IMG/VR virus record: IMGVR_UViG_3300021963_000343
Span: 1 to 36,603 of that record
Length of the DNA stretch: 36,603 nucleotides
Direction: 5' to 3' (one strand)
DNA from: a virus
Shown here in pieces: positions 14,976 to 21,760 of the stretch. Made by a program: the position numbers and the translations under genes. The notes under the pieces were generated by a model that worked only from the letters and a program-made list of their open reading frames with translations, was not told the origin of the DNA and did no database searches. The first letter of the stretch is position 1. Every line of letters begins with the position of its first letter.

Positions 14976-15790
14976 ATGCAAACCCAACTTGTTGTAATGA
15001 CCCCGCAGTGGGCTACGCAGATCCTGGAAACTGCAAATCATGACAATCGGCCTATCAGACGCGGTGCTGTAAAAAGGCTTGCCGAATCCATCAAGGAAGG
15101 GATGTGGCAGATTACCCACCAAGGAATTGCAATTGATACAAATGGAAAACTGCAAGACGGGCAGCATCGTCTTAGTGCAATTGTCGAAGCCAATCAGCCG
15201 GTTGAGATACTTCTGACAACGGGCACATACCCCGCCTCTTATGGCGTACTTGATTGTGGAGTTGGTAGAACTGCAGCCGATAGTTTGGAACGGATTGGTA
15301 CCTGCAAAAACTCAGCCCGAGCTGCGGCAGGTATTAAGGTTTACTACCTTTACAAAAGACACCCAAAAAAATCTGGGGCAATACAGACGCACCTCCGCAA
15401 ACTACAATTGTTCAGTTTTACAAAGAAAACAAAACTATTGCAGACTGGGCAACGGAGCACGGCTCATCATCTTCGTCAACCTACAGATTTTTGAATCCTT
15501 CGGCTCTTATTGCTTTTCTTTTGCTTGCAGCGGAAGATAGCGAAACCAGAGAAAAGGCTAAGACTTTTGTAAAACTGCTAGCAACTCCAAGCATGCAGCC
15601 AGAAGATTCTCCGATTTTCGCTTACAGGAGGTTGCTTGAAGGCAATTCTCTCAGTAAGCAAAACTTGCAGCAGCGCTCATTGGCTTGCATTATTAAGTGC
15701 TTTAATTATTGGGCCAATGACTTTTCATTGAAACAGTTTAAGCAACCAGCAATGAATCCTATGCCCATCATTGATGCTTCAATCTTATGA
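14976..15790 (+). pseudogene. ParB-like (SRX-fold) protein interrupted by a -1 frameshift at A7
   Basis: The first frame (ATG 14976 to stop 15494) carries the ParB-like signature: NRPI (24-27), THQGIA (47-52), DGQHRLSAI (61-69) and GVLDCGVGRTAADSL (about 90-104). After residue 130 it turns to nonsense. From 15365 the -1 frame gives sensible protein (WGNTDAPPQTT, QFYKENKTIADWATEHGSSS) that continues through 15491-15790 to end IIDASIL. Joined, the product would be about 271 residues. The shift falls on A AAA AAA at 15365-15371. It may be a programmed or transcriptional slip, a real mutation, or a homopolymer read error. Base composition is more A/T-rich than the flanking genes. The stop overlaps the RecT-like ATG. 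Function unknown. Confidence 0.75.
15365..15371 (+). other. A AAA AAA slippery heptamer inside the ParB-like gene
   Basis: Read in the upstream frame the sequence is CCA AAA AAA TCT, that is A AAA AAA, a heptamer that permits -1 slippage and, as a run of seven A, transcriptional slippage. It lies exactly where protein sense passes from the first to the -1 frame. No clear stimulatory stem is seen just downstream. Confidence 0.55.
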
Positions 15791-16458
15791 CCGACCCAAC
15801 TACAGCCCTCACCACCACCCAGCCCGCGGGCTCGGTGTTCAGCGGTATCCAAGCTTTCGAGGATGCCCAGCGCATAGCCAAGGCCCTAGCCAGCAGCACG
15901 CTCATCCCGCCGCAGTTCCAGGGCCAGCAGGGGTTTGCCAACTGCTTGGTGGCCTTAGAGATCGCCGGCCGTATGGGTATCAGCCCTTTCCTGGCGATGC
16001 AGCACCTGCATGTGATCCACGGACGCCCCAGCTGGAGCAGCAGCTTCATCATCGCGATGGTCAATGGCTGCGGCCGCTTTAGCCCGCTGCGGTTTGAGAT
16101 GAGTGGCGAGGGTGACAGCCTGGCCTGCTATGCGGTCGCGACGGACCTTGCCAGCCAGCAGGAGCTCAAGGGCCCCACCATCACCATGACCATGGCCAAG
16201 CGTGAGGGCTGGGCTACCAAGGCTGGCAGCAAGTGGGCCACCATGCCCGAACTGATGATCCGCTACCGGGCCGCGGCATTCTGGGGCCGCCTGTATGCCA
16301 GCGACATGCTGCTCGGTATGCAGAGCCAGGAGGAGGCGCTGGATGTCGAACCGGTCACAGTCACGGCTGCACCAGCGGCTACCAGCGTGGCGGATCTGAA
16401 TGCAAAGCTGCAGGCTGAACCTGAGCCAGCTGTGATCGAAACCGATGAGCTCTTCTGA
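15787..16458 (+). CDS. RecT-like single-strand annealing protein
   Basis: 223 residues. The N-terminal region (FEDAQRIAKALASSTLIPPQ, then FANCLVALEIAGRMGISPF and MQHLHVIHGRPSWSSSFI) is typical of phage RecT-type recombinases that coat single strands and anneal homologues. TMAKREGWATKAGSKWATMP and ELMIRYRAAAFWGRLY (about 138-180) continue the family pattern; the C-terminal 50 residues are acidic and flexible, ending in DELF, which resembles an SSB-type acidic tail. Its start overlaps the preceding ParB-like frame as ATGA, and the RecE-like exonuclease lies upstream, making a recombination pair. Confidence 0.85.
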   Translation: MTDPTTALTTTQPAGSVFSGIQAFEDAQRIAKALASSTLIPPQFQGQQGFANCLVALEIAGRMGISPFLAMQHLHVIHGRPSWSSSFIIAMVNGCGRFSPLRFEMSGEGDSLACYAVATDLASQQELKGPTITMTMAKREGWATKAGSKWATMPELMIRYRAAAFWGRLYASDMLLGMQSQEEALDVEPVTVTAAPAATSVADLNAKLQAEPEPAVIETDELF

Positions 16459-16630
16459 TTATCTGACCGCTACACAGCTGGCAACACGATGGGGCCTGCA
16501 CCCTGACACGCTGATGCGCTGGCGTAAAGCGGGCAAGGGTCCGCCGTATTTCAGGACTCCCGGTTTCGTGCTCTATCCCCTGGCCGAGGTGGAGCAATAC
16601 GAAAAGGCCAACACCATTACCCACGATTGA
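16445..16630 (+). CDS. Small MerR/excisionase-type helix-turn-helix protein
   Basis: 61 residues. YLTATQLATRWGLHPDTLMR (6-25) and a following WRKAGKGPPYFR form the compact winged helix found in MerR and excisionase-like proteins; the end, VLYPLAEVEQYEKAN, is the usual wing and last helix. It overlaps the 3' end of the RecT-like gene by 14 bases. It could regulate the operon or act as an accessory DNA-bending factor. With no integrase in the window, an excisionase role is not supported. Confidence 0.75.
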   Translation: MSSSDYLTATQLATRWGLHPDTLMRWRKAGKGPPYFRTPGFVLYPLAEVEQYEKANTITHD

Positions 16631-16632
16631 CC

Positions 16633-16968
16633 ATGAGTTTCAAGCTGAACCTAAGCATCTTCAAAAGCACCAAGCCCGACAGCAAGATTGACTTTTCGGG
16701 AATGCTCAACGTGAAGGTGGAGGAGCTGGATGCGTTCTGCGCATTTGTACTCAGCCAGACGCCTGACCAATACGGCAGCGTTCAGGTGCCCGTGAGTGGC
16801 TGGAAGAAAACCAGCAGCAAGGGCCTCGCCTACGTGAGCGCCGTGGCACAGCCACCGCGTGATTGGGTGCCGCCCCAAGCTGCCGCACAGGTCACCGCTG
16901 CAGCGCAGAGCCTGGCCGCGGCCACTGATGGCGTGGTCACCGAGGTGATCGAGGAGCCGTTTTTCTAA
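16633..16968 (+). CDS. Hypothetical protein downstream of RecT-like gene
   Basis: 111 residues from the ATG at 16633; a TTG two codons earlier is also open. It starts with a beta-type segment (FKLNLSIFKSTKPDSKIDFS), has a central helix (VEELDAFCAFVLSQTPDQYG), a further strand (VQVPVSGWKKTSS) and an Ala-rich low-complexity stretch, and ends EVIEEPFF. The acidic-aromatic tail and the place after a RecT-like protein recall small single-strand-binding proteins, but no OB-fold signature is plain. Function unknown. Confidence 0.6.
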   Translation: MSFKLNLSIFKSTKPDSKIDFSGMLNVKVEELDAFCAFVLSQTPDQYGSVQVPVSGWKKTSSKGLAYVSAVAQPPRDWVPPQAAAQVTAAAQSLAAATDGVVTEVIEEPFF

Positions 16969-17168
16969 CGGCCCATGAGCTCGCACTCGAGGCGGGCGAT
17001 CTCGTTAACGGCCTGCTGCAGCAGCTGCTGCTGAAAGCAGGCTTGCTTCAGGAGCGCGGCAGCCATCGGGCCTGCATCCTTGCTTGTGAGCAGAGTGCGG
17101 GCCTGTTTTTCGATTTCAAACTGCTGCTCTGGCGATAGCTGGACAGCCATCCACTCACCGAAGTTCAT
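16965..17168 (-). CDS. Small helical protein, possibly NblA-like
   Basis: 67 residues on the strand opposite to its neighbours, converging with the preceding gene by four bases. It is almost all helix: LSPEQQFEIEKQARTLL (11-27), a break at SKDAGP, then AAALLKQACFQQQLLQQAVN (36-55). The LS.EQ.F start, two-helix layout and size recall NblA, the phycobilisome-degradation adaptor carried by some freshwater cyanophages. The usual aromatic and basic positions of NblA are not clear, so this is a suggestion only. The ATG at 17168 has no strong ribosome site. Confidence 0.55.
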   Translation of the reverse strand: MNFGEWMAVQLSPEQQFEIEKQARTLLTSKDAGPMAAALLKQACFQQQLLQQAVNEIARLECELMGR

Positions 17169-17204
17169 AGTGCCATAGTGGAGGGGTACACGTTCAGGTT
17201 ACCT

Positions 17205-17438
17205 ATGGAGTGTCCACGCTGCGGTAGCGGTGAGATTAGGGCGATTGCGACCAATGGAAAGCAAGCCGATAAGGTGACCCGCCAGCGGCGTTGTGTGGAC
17301 TGCCGCCACGTCTGGTACACCGTCGAGCTCTCGGTGAGTCTGGTGGCAATCGGCTGGGCACGGACACCGGACACGAAAAAAAGCGTGCCCGTCCTGCGGG
17401 TGCCAGTGGAGCTGGCGGTCGGCACCGATGCCGTGTAA
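17205..17438 (+). CDS. NrdR-like zinc-ribbon protein
   Basis: 77 residues from the ATG at 17205 (a GTG at 17178 is an alternative). It begins MECPRCGSGEIRAIATNGKQ, followed by RQRRCVDCRHVWYTVEL. That is the treble zinc ribbon of NrdR with its C..C...RRRC..C.....T.E pattern, but the ATP-cone domain of true NrdR is absent. Zinc ribbons of this kind bind DNA or RNA. It is probably a small regulator; no target is identified. Confidence 0.75.
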   Translation: MECPRCGSGEIRAIATNGKQADKVTRQRRCVDCRHVWYTVELSVSLVAIGWARTPDTKKSVPVLRVPVELAVGTDAV

Positions 17439-17458
17439 CGGGATATCACAGCGACCCG

Positions 17459-17486
17459 TTGACGTGCACCGCTGGCGGTGTATCAT
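17459..17486 (+). promoter_or_regulatory. Candidate sigma70-type promoter
   Basis: TTGACG (17459-17464) and TATCAT (17481-17486) are 16 bases apart in the 187-base gap 17439-17625. A leader of about 140 bases follows, containing the perfect hairpin TGCCGG-TTGGT-CCGGCA (17591-17607) ahead of the ATG at 17626. No ORF is seen in the rest of the gap. The promoter would drive the train of small genes. Confidence 0.5.
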
Positions 17487-17625
17487 CACAGCACGAGGGG
17501 AGCGGCCCACTCGCAAAACTCAACCGCCGGCCGAACAGCGCACACGAGGCCGTAAAACCCGAGCGCAACAGGGCCTGAATAAGCCCGCATTGCCGGTTGG
17601 TCCGGCACATCTATCCATCACCACC

Positions 17626-17781
17626 ATGAAGCACGCACTGACGAGCGACTGGGGGCCGACTCTTTACGTATGGACTGCTCAGCTCGCCGAAATCATCGTG
17701 GCCGTGTACGTGGCCGGGCTAGTGCTCGGCGCATGGCTGCATCGCCTCAACAACCGCATCGCCAAGATGGTCGCATCATAA
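17626..17781 (+). CDS. Small single-pass membrane protein
   Basis: 51 residues. LAEIIVAVYVAGLVLGAWLH (about 20-39) is a clear membrane span, followed by a short basic tail (RLNNRIAKMVAS). It is the first gene after the promoter at 17459-17486. Function unknown; it is distant from the lysis genes, which argues against a holin. Confidence 0.6.
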   Translation: MKHALTSDWGPTLYVWTAQLAEIIVAVYVAGLVLGAWLHRLNNRIAKMVAS

Positions 17782-17909
17782 TCAACCGAATCAACAACGC
17801 CATCTGTCTGCTGATCGTTGCTGGCGTGTTCGCCATGATCGGCATCGAGTCCGGTGCCCACCACCAGCCCACCCACTCCGGCACGCAGCAGGTGGTGCGG
17901 CATGACTGA
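17733..17909 (+). CDS. Possible small membrane protein overlapping its neighbour
   Basis: 58 residues from the ATG at 17733, overlapping the previous gene by 49 bases. NNAICLLIVAGVFAMIGIES is a plausible membrane span; the tail is His-rich (GAHHQPTHSG). The residues before the span look like out-of-frame noise, so the true start may be later with a non-standard codon. The next gene starts inside its stop region. Function unknown. Confidence 0.4.
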   Translation: MAASPQQPHRQDGRIIINRINNAICLLIVAGVFAMIGIESGAHHQPTHSGTQQVVRHD

Positions 17910-18141
17910 CCGCCGCGTTGGAGGTGGCGTGAGCACCATTGAATCCGTCCCTCTACCCAATCCGGACTTCTCCTTCGTCTACGCCAAAGTCGCTCGGCAT
18001 GTGGCGGCCGCTGATGCTTTCCTCTTCCATGGCGACGACCACGGAACAAGAAAAGAGTTGGAAGCCGCTATGCAGGCCATCGCAGTCTTTGAAGCGACCT
18101 TTGCGACTGTTCATTTCACCATCAAAGCCGATGGCAACTGA
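17902..18141 (+). CDS. Hypothetical protein
   Basis: 79 residues from the ATG at 17902, overlapping the previous stop. A GTG at 17929, directly after GGAGG, is the other candidate. The sequence STIESVPLPNPDFSFVYAKV followed by an alanine-rich helix and AIAVFEATFATVHFTIKA looks like a compact helical protein. No known motif. Confidence 0.5.
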   Translation: MTDRRVGGGVSTIESVPLPNPDFSFVYAKVARHVAAADAFLFHGDDHGTRKELEAAMQAIAVFEATFATVHFTIKADGN

Positions 18142-18469
18142 CCACCCGATCACACCAACTCTCAAACTGTTTCGGAAGTGGACCGAATACAGAGGCACTG
18201 ATACCGAGGATCAGTTTTGGTGGCGCATTGCCACTCAAGCCGCCCAATGGGGCGCAGACCAGGAGCTGGAGGAGTGCTGTGAAGTGCTTCAGGGCTGGAG
18301 ATACTGCAGAGTCGATGACTTGCGCGACCACCGCCGCCCGAGGCCACCGAGCTTGAAGGAGCAGGCGCTGGACGAGCTTGATCGTATTCCGACTCATGAC
18401 AACGAAGGCAGGTCAGCAGGTGTGGACATATCCATTATTCGCCGCGCACTGGAGGCGCTGCCCGAATGA
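18131..18469 (+). CDS. Hypothetical protein with PSLKEQAL motif
   Basis: 112 residues. LKLFRKWTEYRG and WWRIATQAAQWGADQELEEC (about 30-49) are followed by LRDHRRPRPPSLKEQALDEL (73-92) and a C-terminal helix RRALEALPE. I recall this last pattern from short proteins of unknown function in cyanophages and cyanobacterial prophages. It overlaps both neighbours (11 bases before, ATGA after). Confidence 0.65.
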   Translation: MATDHPITPTLKLFRKWTEYRGTDTEDQFWWRIATQAAQWGADQELEECCEVLQGWRYCRVDDLRDHRRPRPPSLKEQALDELDRIPTHDNEGRSAGVDISIIRRALEALPE

Positions 18470-18639
18470 CTCCCCGCCGCTTTTACTTCACGATCAAGTC
18501 CGCCAACGTAATCGAGTGCGTGCAGGCGCACAGCCTGACCGAGGCCAAGTTGATCGCCGCCGACACTTGGCTTGAGTGGTGGTCACAGATCGAATGGCTG
18601 AACCCTGAAACCGTCACTGATCCGAACTGCCATGTCTGA
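18466..18639 (+). CDS. Very small hypothetical protein
   Basis: 57 residues, starting MTPRRFYFTIKSANVIECV and continuing LTEAKLIAADTWLEWWSQIE, ending NPETVTDPNCHV. The beta-helix-beta look and the EAK..A.D.W pattern suggest a small alpha-beta fold. The ATG overlaps the previous stop (ATGA) and the end overlaps the next gene by eight bases, which supports it as a real gene in spite of its size. Confidence 0.6.
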   Translation: MTPRRFYFTIKSANVIECVQAHSLTEAKLIAADTWLEWWSQIEWLNPETVTDPNCHV

Positions 18640-18868
18640 CGTTGTTGGCGCCATGCTCCCGTGGCAGTGGCGCGAGGAGGAACCCACCAGCAAGCACGGC
18701 GACGGCATCAGCCGGCCGCGGCCCAAGACACGCACGCGCGAATACAGGGTGATCGTTTACCCGCAGGGTGCCCGTCCAATGACCTGGATCACCCGCGCCG
18801 AGACCAAGCGCGCCGCCATCAAGTATGCCGAGGCACGCTGGCCGGGTGCTGTGGTGGAGGTGGCGTGA
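18632..18868 (+). CDS. Hypothetical protein
   Basis: 78 residues. After a variable N-terminus (MLPWQWREEEPTSKHG) comes REYRVIVYPQGARPMTWIT and KRAAIKYAEARWPGAVVEV, a beta-hairpin plus helix similar in plan to the preceding small protein (strand, E/K-A-K..A helix, strand). It overlaps both neighbours. Function unknown. Confidence 0.6.
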   Translation: MSDVVGAMLPWQWREEEPTSKHGDGISRPRPKTRTREYRVIVYPQGARPMTWITRAETKRAAIKYAEARWPGAVVEVA

Positions 18869-19062
18869 GCGAGATCCGCCACCGCCTAGAGCAGCTGCTG
18901 AGCGACACCGGCGCTTACCGCCAAGGGAGGCAGGATGAACGCGAGCGCCTGCAGCAGCTGATCGACATCAGAATCGATCAGCTCAGCAACGTGCCCGGCA
19001 TCCGCCACCGCCATCAGCTGTGCGCTGAGCTGCTTCACGTCCGACAACTGCTTGAACCATGA
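18865..19062 (+). CDS. Small coiled-coil-type protein
   Basis: 65 residues from GTG at 18865, which overlaps the previous TGA (GTGA). It is almost all helix (IRHRLEQLLSDTGAYRQG, then QDERERLQQLIDIRIDQLS and CAELLHVRQLLEP). It may be a coiled-coil hairpin. The stop overlaps the next ATG. Confidence 0.55.
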   Translation: MSEIRHRLEQLLSDTGAYRQGRQDERERLQQLIDIRIDQLSNVPGIRHRHQLCAELLHVRQLLEP

Positions 19063-19325
19063 ACCGAGTCCAGCTGGATCAACAACGTGCCGACATGATG
19101 GAGGCGCTCTATGAACGCAGCGGCCGTACCTGCAGCACCTACACCGGGCTGTGGCAGGAGTTTGCGCTCGATCTGGCCCGCAACTTTCGCGACACCGACT
19201 ATCCCGAGATGCTCGAGCGTGTGGTGCGTGCCATGGATGCCACTGAATCGGTGATGACGCAGAAGAACGCGCAGCAGGCCATTGAGGTGTGCCGGCAGCA
19301 GCTACTGGGGGATAAGTGGAAGTGA
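19059..19325 (+). CDS. Hypothetical helical protein upstream of thyX
   Basis: 88 residues: NRVQLDQQRADMMEALYERS, then STYTGLWQEFALDLARNFRD and PEMLERVVRAMDATESVM. No motif of known function. It is coupled to the preceding gene by ATGA, and its stop overlaps the thyX GTG. Confidence 0.6.
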   Translation: MNRVQLDQQRADMMEALYERSGRTCSTYTGLWQEFALDLARNFRDTDYPEMLERVVRAMDATESVMTQKNAQQAIEVCRQQLLGDKWK

Positions 19326-19948
19326 GCGTCGAGCTAGTCCACTGCACGCCGGATGCTGAGGCGTTGATCGTGAAGATGGCCCGGGTGAGCAACCCGGCCA
19401 ATGCCGACAATCAGGCCACGGCGCCCAAGCTGCTGCGCTATCTGATCCGCCATCAGCACTGGTCACCCTTTGAGATGGCCAGCCTGTGCCTGAAGATCGA
19501 GACCGAGCGCGACATTGCGGCGCAGATCCTGCGCCATCGGTCGTTCAGCTTTCAGGAGTTCAGCACCAGGTACGCCGAAGCGCAGCGGCCAGTGATTCCG
19601 CGGCTGCGGCGTCAAGATGTAACCAATCGGCAGAACAGCGTGGATGATCTGCCTGTAGAGCTGAAGATCGAGCTGCTGGATCGCATCGGTGCGCTTTACC
19701 AAGACGCCACCAAGCTCTACGGCGACATGCTGATGGCTGGCGTTGCCAAGGAAACCGCACGCCGCATCCTGCCCCTCAGCACCCGCACCACGCTCTACAT
19801 GCACGGCACGCTCCGCTCGTGGCAGCACTACTTCGCTGTGCGCTGCGGCCCCGAGACGCAACTCGAGCATCGTGAGATCGCTCTGGCCGCGCGTGAGATC
19901 TTTGCCCAGCAGTTCCCCGTCATCGCTGAGGCTGCCTTCAATGAGTGA
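19322..19948 (+). CDS. thyX: Flavin-dependent thymidylate synthase ThyX
   Basis: Makes dTMP from dUMP using methylene-tetrahydrofolate and FAD. The diagnostic ThyX motif RHRX7S is present (Arg71-His72-Arg73 and Ser81) within QILRHRSFSFQEFSTRY. The start, VELVHCTPDAEALIVKMARV and PANADN, and HWSPFEMASLCLKIET are cyanophage-like in wording. The C-terminus contains LPLSTRTTLYMHGTLRSWQH and CGPETQLEHREIALAAREIF, the usual active-site region. I use the GTG at 19322, which overlaps the previous stop as GTGA; a GTG at 19316 is also in frame. With the dCTP deaminase at 22.4 kb it would raise dTTP supply during replication. Confidence 0.96.
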   Translation: MSVELVHCTPDAEALIVKMARVSNPANADNQATAPKLLRYLIRHQHWSPFEMASLCLKIETERDIAAQILRHRSFSFQEFSTRYAEAQRPVIPRLRRQDVTNRQNSVDDLPVELKIELLDRIGALYQDATKLYGDMLMAGVAKETARRILPLSTRTTLYMHGTLRSWQHYFAVRCGPETQLEHREIALAAREIFAQQFPVIAEAAFNE

Positions 19949-20162
19949 CCCAATCAATCCGGCCCACTACCGCCGCGGCCCAGTTGAAGCCATCGATGTG
20001 ATTGAGGCCGCCGTGAGCGATGCGCCGCATATGGTGCCCGCTTACTTGCAGGGCCAGGCGCTTAAGTATCTGCTACGCCTGTGGTGCAAAGGCAACGCCC
20101 TTGAGGATGCCCGCAAGTGCCGGTGGTATCTCGAGCGGTTGATCGGCAAACTGGGGGGATGA
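19941..20162 (+). CDS. DUF3310 family protein
   Basis: 73 residues: DPINPAHYRRGPVEAIDVIE at the start, GQALKYLLRLWCKGNALEDA in the middle and KCRWYLERLIGKL at the end. This is the DUF3310 pattern (NP.HY...E.IDVI..., KYL.R...K....ED..K...YL). DUF3310 proteins are common in phages and sometimes labelled nucleotide-kinase-like without good proof. It overlaps the end of thyX by eight bases, which fits a link to nucleotide supply, but its activity is unknown. Confidence 0.85.
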   Translation: MSDPINPAHYRRGPVEAIDVIEAAVSDAPHMVPAYLQGQALKYLLRLWCKGNALEDARKCRWYLERLIGKLGG

Positions 20163-20392
20163 TGCGCCACCTGCCAGGGTTGACACTGCTCGAGCGCTGG
20201 GCGCTTCGCATCCTTGTGCGCAGCCATCGCACCGGGTTGGTGGTGGTAAAGGCATATGCCAGCCCTGCACTGTTTGTGGCGGCTGATGCCACAGATCCGG
20301 TGGCGGCTTATGTCACCAGCGGCCCGGAGGAACCGGCCAGCATGACGCTCGAGCGCATCTTCCATCAACCGAGTTATGGGGAGATGGAATGA
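20159..20392 (+). CDS. Hypothetical protein
   Basis: 77 residues from the ATG at 20159 (ATGA overlap; GGGGG just ahead acts as ribosome site). LPGLTLLERWALRILVRSHR is followed by two strands (GLVVVKAYASPALFVAAD) and TLERIFHQPSYGEM. No known domain. Confidence 0.6.
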   Translation: MMRHLPGLTLLERWALRILVRSHRTGLVVVKAYASPALFVAADATDPVAAYVTSGPEEPASMTLERIFHQPSYGEME

Positions 20393-20736
20393 TCAGCCTG
20401 CACGCTGGCCGCTTGCTGCTGGTGTGCAGCCGATCTGATCGCACATGGCACGCCCGCGTGGTGCTCGGTCCAAAGCCTGAGCACCAGCTGGAGGCCGATA
20501 CAGGCACCGTGCAGCTGCAGGAGGCGCTGATCAGAGCGCAATCGATCTACCGCGCAGCGGTCACCAACTTGCGACCAGCTGATGGCCCGCCAATGTGCTG
20601 GGATTGTCACTATTGGGAGATGCGCCACCAGGGGTGCGGGTTGGCGTTGCCAGAATCAAAGAGAAGCGGCGGCCGTTATGCGGCCAGGTGTGAGATGTAT
20701 GTACGGGCCGGAAGTCATCAGCCGCACGGATCGTGA
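20389..20736 (+). CDS. Hypothetical protein with a Cys cluster
   Basis: 115 residues. The first half is beta-rich (SLHAGRLLLVCSRSDRTWHA). The second has a Cys pattern CWDCHYWEMRHQGCGLALPE and later RYAARCEMY (C..C..........C.......C type), which could bind zinc or a metal cluster. The ATG overlaps the previous stop. Function unknown. Confidence 0.6.
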   Translation: MISLHAGRLLLVCSRSDRTWHARVVLGPKPEHQLEADTGTVQLQEALIRAQSIYRAAVTNLRPADGPPMCWDCHYWEMRHQGCGLALPESKRSGGRYAARCEMYVRAGSHQPHGS

Positions 20737-20869
20737 TGGCGGCAGCATCGAAACGCTGATGCCGGTCAACGGCGAGATCTATTACCGCAGCTGTGTGGGT
20801 GGCGTGTGCCGTTACAGCTCAGACCTATGGCAGGCCGAGCTGTATCTGGACCACCTGCTAGGCCGCTGA
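20699..20869 (+). CDS. Very small hypothetical protein
   Basis: 56 residues from the ATG at 20699, overlapping the previous gene by 38 bases. GGSIETLMPVNGEIYYRSCV and CRYSSDLWQAELYLDHLL give a strand-helix layout. Two Cys are close together (RSCVGGVCRY). Its stop overlaps the next ATG (TGATG). Confidence 0.5.
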   Translation: MYGPEVISRTDRDGGSIETLMPVNGEIYYRSCVGGVCRYSSDLWQAELYLDHLLGR

Positions 20870-20955
20870 TGCTCCGCGACGTTCTGATCCTGATTGTTGA
20901 ATACTGGCTGACCTGCCTTATCGCGCTGTGGGTGTGCAGCAGGATCCTGCCGTAG
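20869..20955 (+). CDS. Micro-ORF, 28-residue membrane peptide
   Basis: MLRDVLILIVEYWLTCLIAL and then WVCSRILP: a single hydrophobic span with a basic end. The ATG overlaps the previous stop as TGATG, the same coupling seen through the train. Small, so moderate confidence only. Confidence 0.4.
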   Translation: MLRDVLILIVEYWLTCLIALWVCSRILP

Positions 20956-20980
20956 CCCCCCAGTAGTCGCTTCCACTTCT

Positions 20981-21139
20981 ATGTCTGCTCAACCACGGAT
21001 CTTCACAGTTGACGAACTTGATGAGTTCTGCCTTTGGTGGTGGGGCTCAGACAATGACGAGCGTACAGTCACTGATGTAATCGAAAGCGGAAGCATGGCT
21101 GCGTTTGCTGAAGCTTGCATTGCCCGCTGGGGCAAGTAG
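20981..21139 (+). CDS. Very small acidic hypothetical protein
   Basis: 52 residues: PRIFTVDELDEFCLWWWGSD, then RTVTDVIESGSMAAFAEACI and ARWGK. Codon use is like its neighbours. It is the last clear rightward gene before the non-coding region and the reversed HNH pair. Confidence 0.45.
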   Translation: MSAQPRIFTVDELDEFCLWWWGSDNDERTVTDVIESGSMAAFAEACIARWGK

Positions 21140-21282
21140 TCACCTTCCCTACAATGGGCTGGTTCCCGCTCTGCCTCGGCATCGGGCTGTGCAATGGGGT
21201 GCCCGGTGGCTGGTCCGCACGAGGTGCCAGCCTCGCCGCTGCCGGGCGCAGCGGACGACTGAGATCCGAAGATCAACAGAAC
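21140..21282. other. Non-coding, GC-rich structured region
   Basis: No believable ORF on either strand. GCCCGG (21201-21206) pairs with CCGGGC (21242-21247), and inside it GGCTGG (21208-21213) pairs with CCAGCC (21227-21232), giving a two-part stem. TACAAT at 21150-21155 could be a -10 box, but no good -35 is seen. The region sits where rightward genes meet the reversed HNH gene, so it may be a structured RNA or a bidirectional stop. Confidence 0.35.
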
Positions 21283-21594
21283 TCAAAGCGTAGCGTCGCC
21301 TGCCAACCACTGCGCGATGGCCCACTCGCCGAGTGCTGTCCAGAACGGCTGAGCGCGATACCAGTCCACCCATGGCTTATGGCCTTTGGAGGAATTGCAG
21401 CCAAGGCAGCAGGCGACCATGTTGCTGCGCACGGTGGAGCCGCCATGCACCTTGGGGATTACGTGATCCAGCGTTGGGCTGCGGCCTAGTTCATCGCCGC
21501 AGTAGGCGCAGCGGTAGTTCCAAGCCAGAAAGATCTGATCACGCGCTGATCGCCGTGTGACCAGTCGGGTGCCATCAATGTGGTGTCGATCCAC
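21283..21594 (-). CDS. HNH endonuclease (second copy type)
   Basis: 103 residues from GTG at 21594. CAYCG (29-33), TLDHVIPKVHGGSTVRSN (41-58) and CCLGCNSSK (62-70) form a complete HNH with zinc Cys pairs; Asp43-His44 and Asn58 are the metal and catalytic positions. It differs from the HNH protein beside the terminase in length and in lacking the N-terminal Cys/His part. Reversed in a rightward operon, with a partner gene overlapping its start, it looks like a mobile (homing-type) insertion, but no flanking repeat is seen. Confidence 0.85.
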   Translation of the reverse strand: MDRHHIDGTRLVTRRSARDQIFLAWNYRCAYCGDELGRSPTLDHVIPKVHGGSTVRSNMVACCLGCNSSKGHKPWVDWYRAQPFWTALGEWAIAQWLAGDATL

Positions 21595-21760
21595 TCAGGT
21601 CTGGCGGCAGGGGGACGCAGTTCACCTCGATGTCGATGATGTCCTCATCGGACGGGATGAATTCAGCCAGCTTGGAGTAGATGTCAGCCGGCAGATCGTC
21701 GGGATCCGTATCTGATCGGATGATCAGCTTGGCGGAGATCTCTAGGTAGAACGCCCGCAT
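21575..21760 (-). CDS. Small hypothetical protein upstream of HNH gene
   Basis: 61 residues: FYLEISAKLIIRSDTDPDDL, then YSKLAEFIPSDEDIIDIEVN and a Pro-rich end. It has a regular strand-helix-strand look and overlaps the HNH start by 20 bases, so the two are one transcription unit. No function can be given. Confidence 0.6.
   Translation of the reverse strand: MRAFYLEISAKLIIRSDTDPDDLPADIYSKLAEFIPSDEDIIDIEVNCVPLPPDLSGSTPH

Noticed and set aside
16445-16630. Excisionase of an integration module
   Set aside because: The HTH fold fits, but no integrase or att repeat is present, so only a general DNA-binding role is given.
21154-21489. Rightward ORF beginning MGWFPLCLGIGLCNG
   Set aside because: It runs antisense across the HNH gene and its later residues look non-coding; the hydrophobic start alone is not enough.
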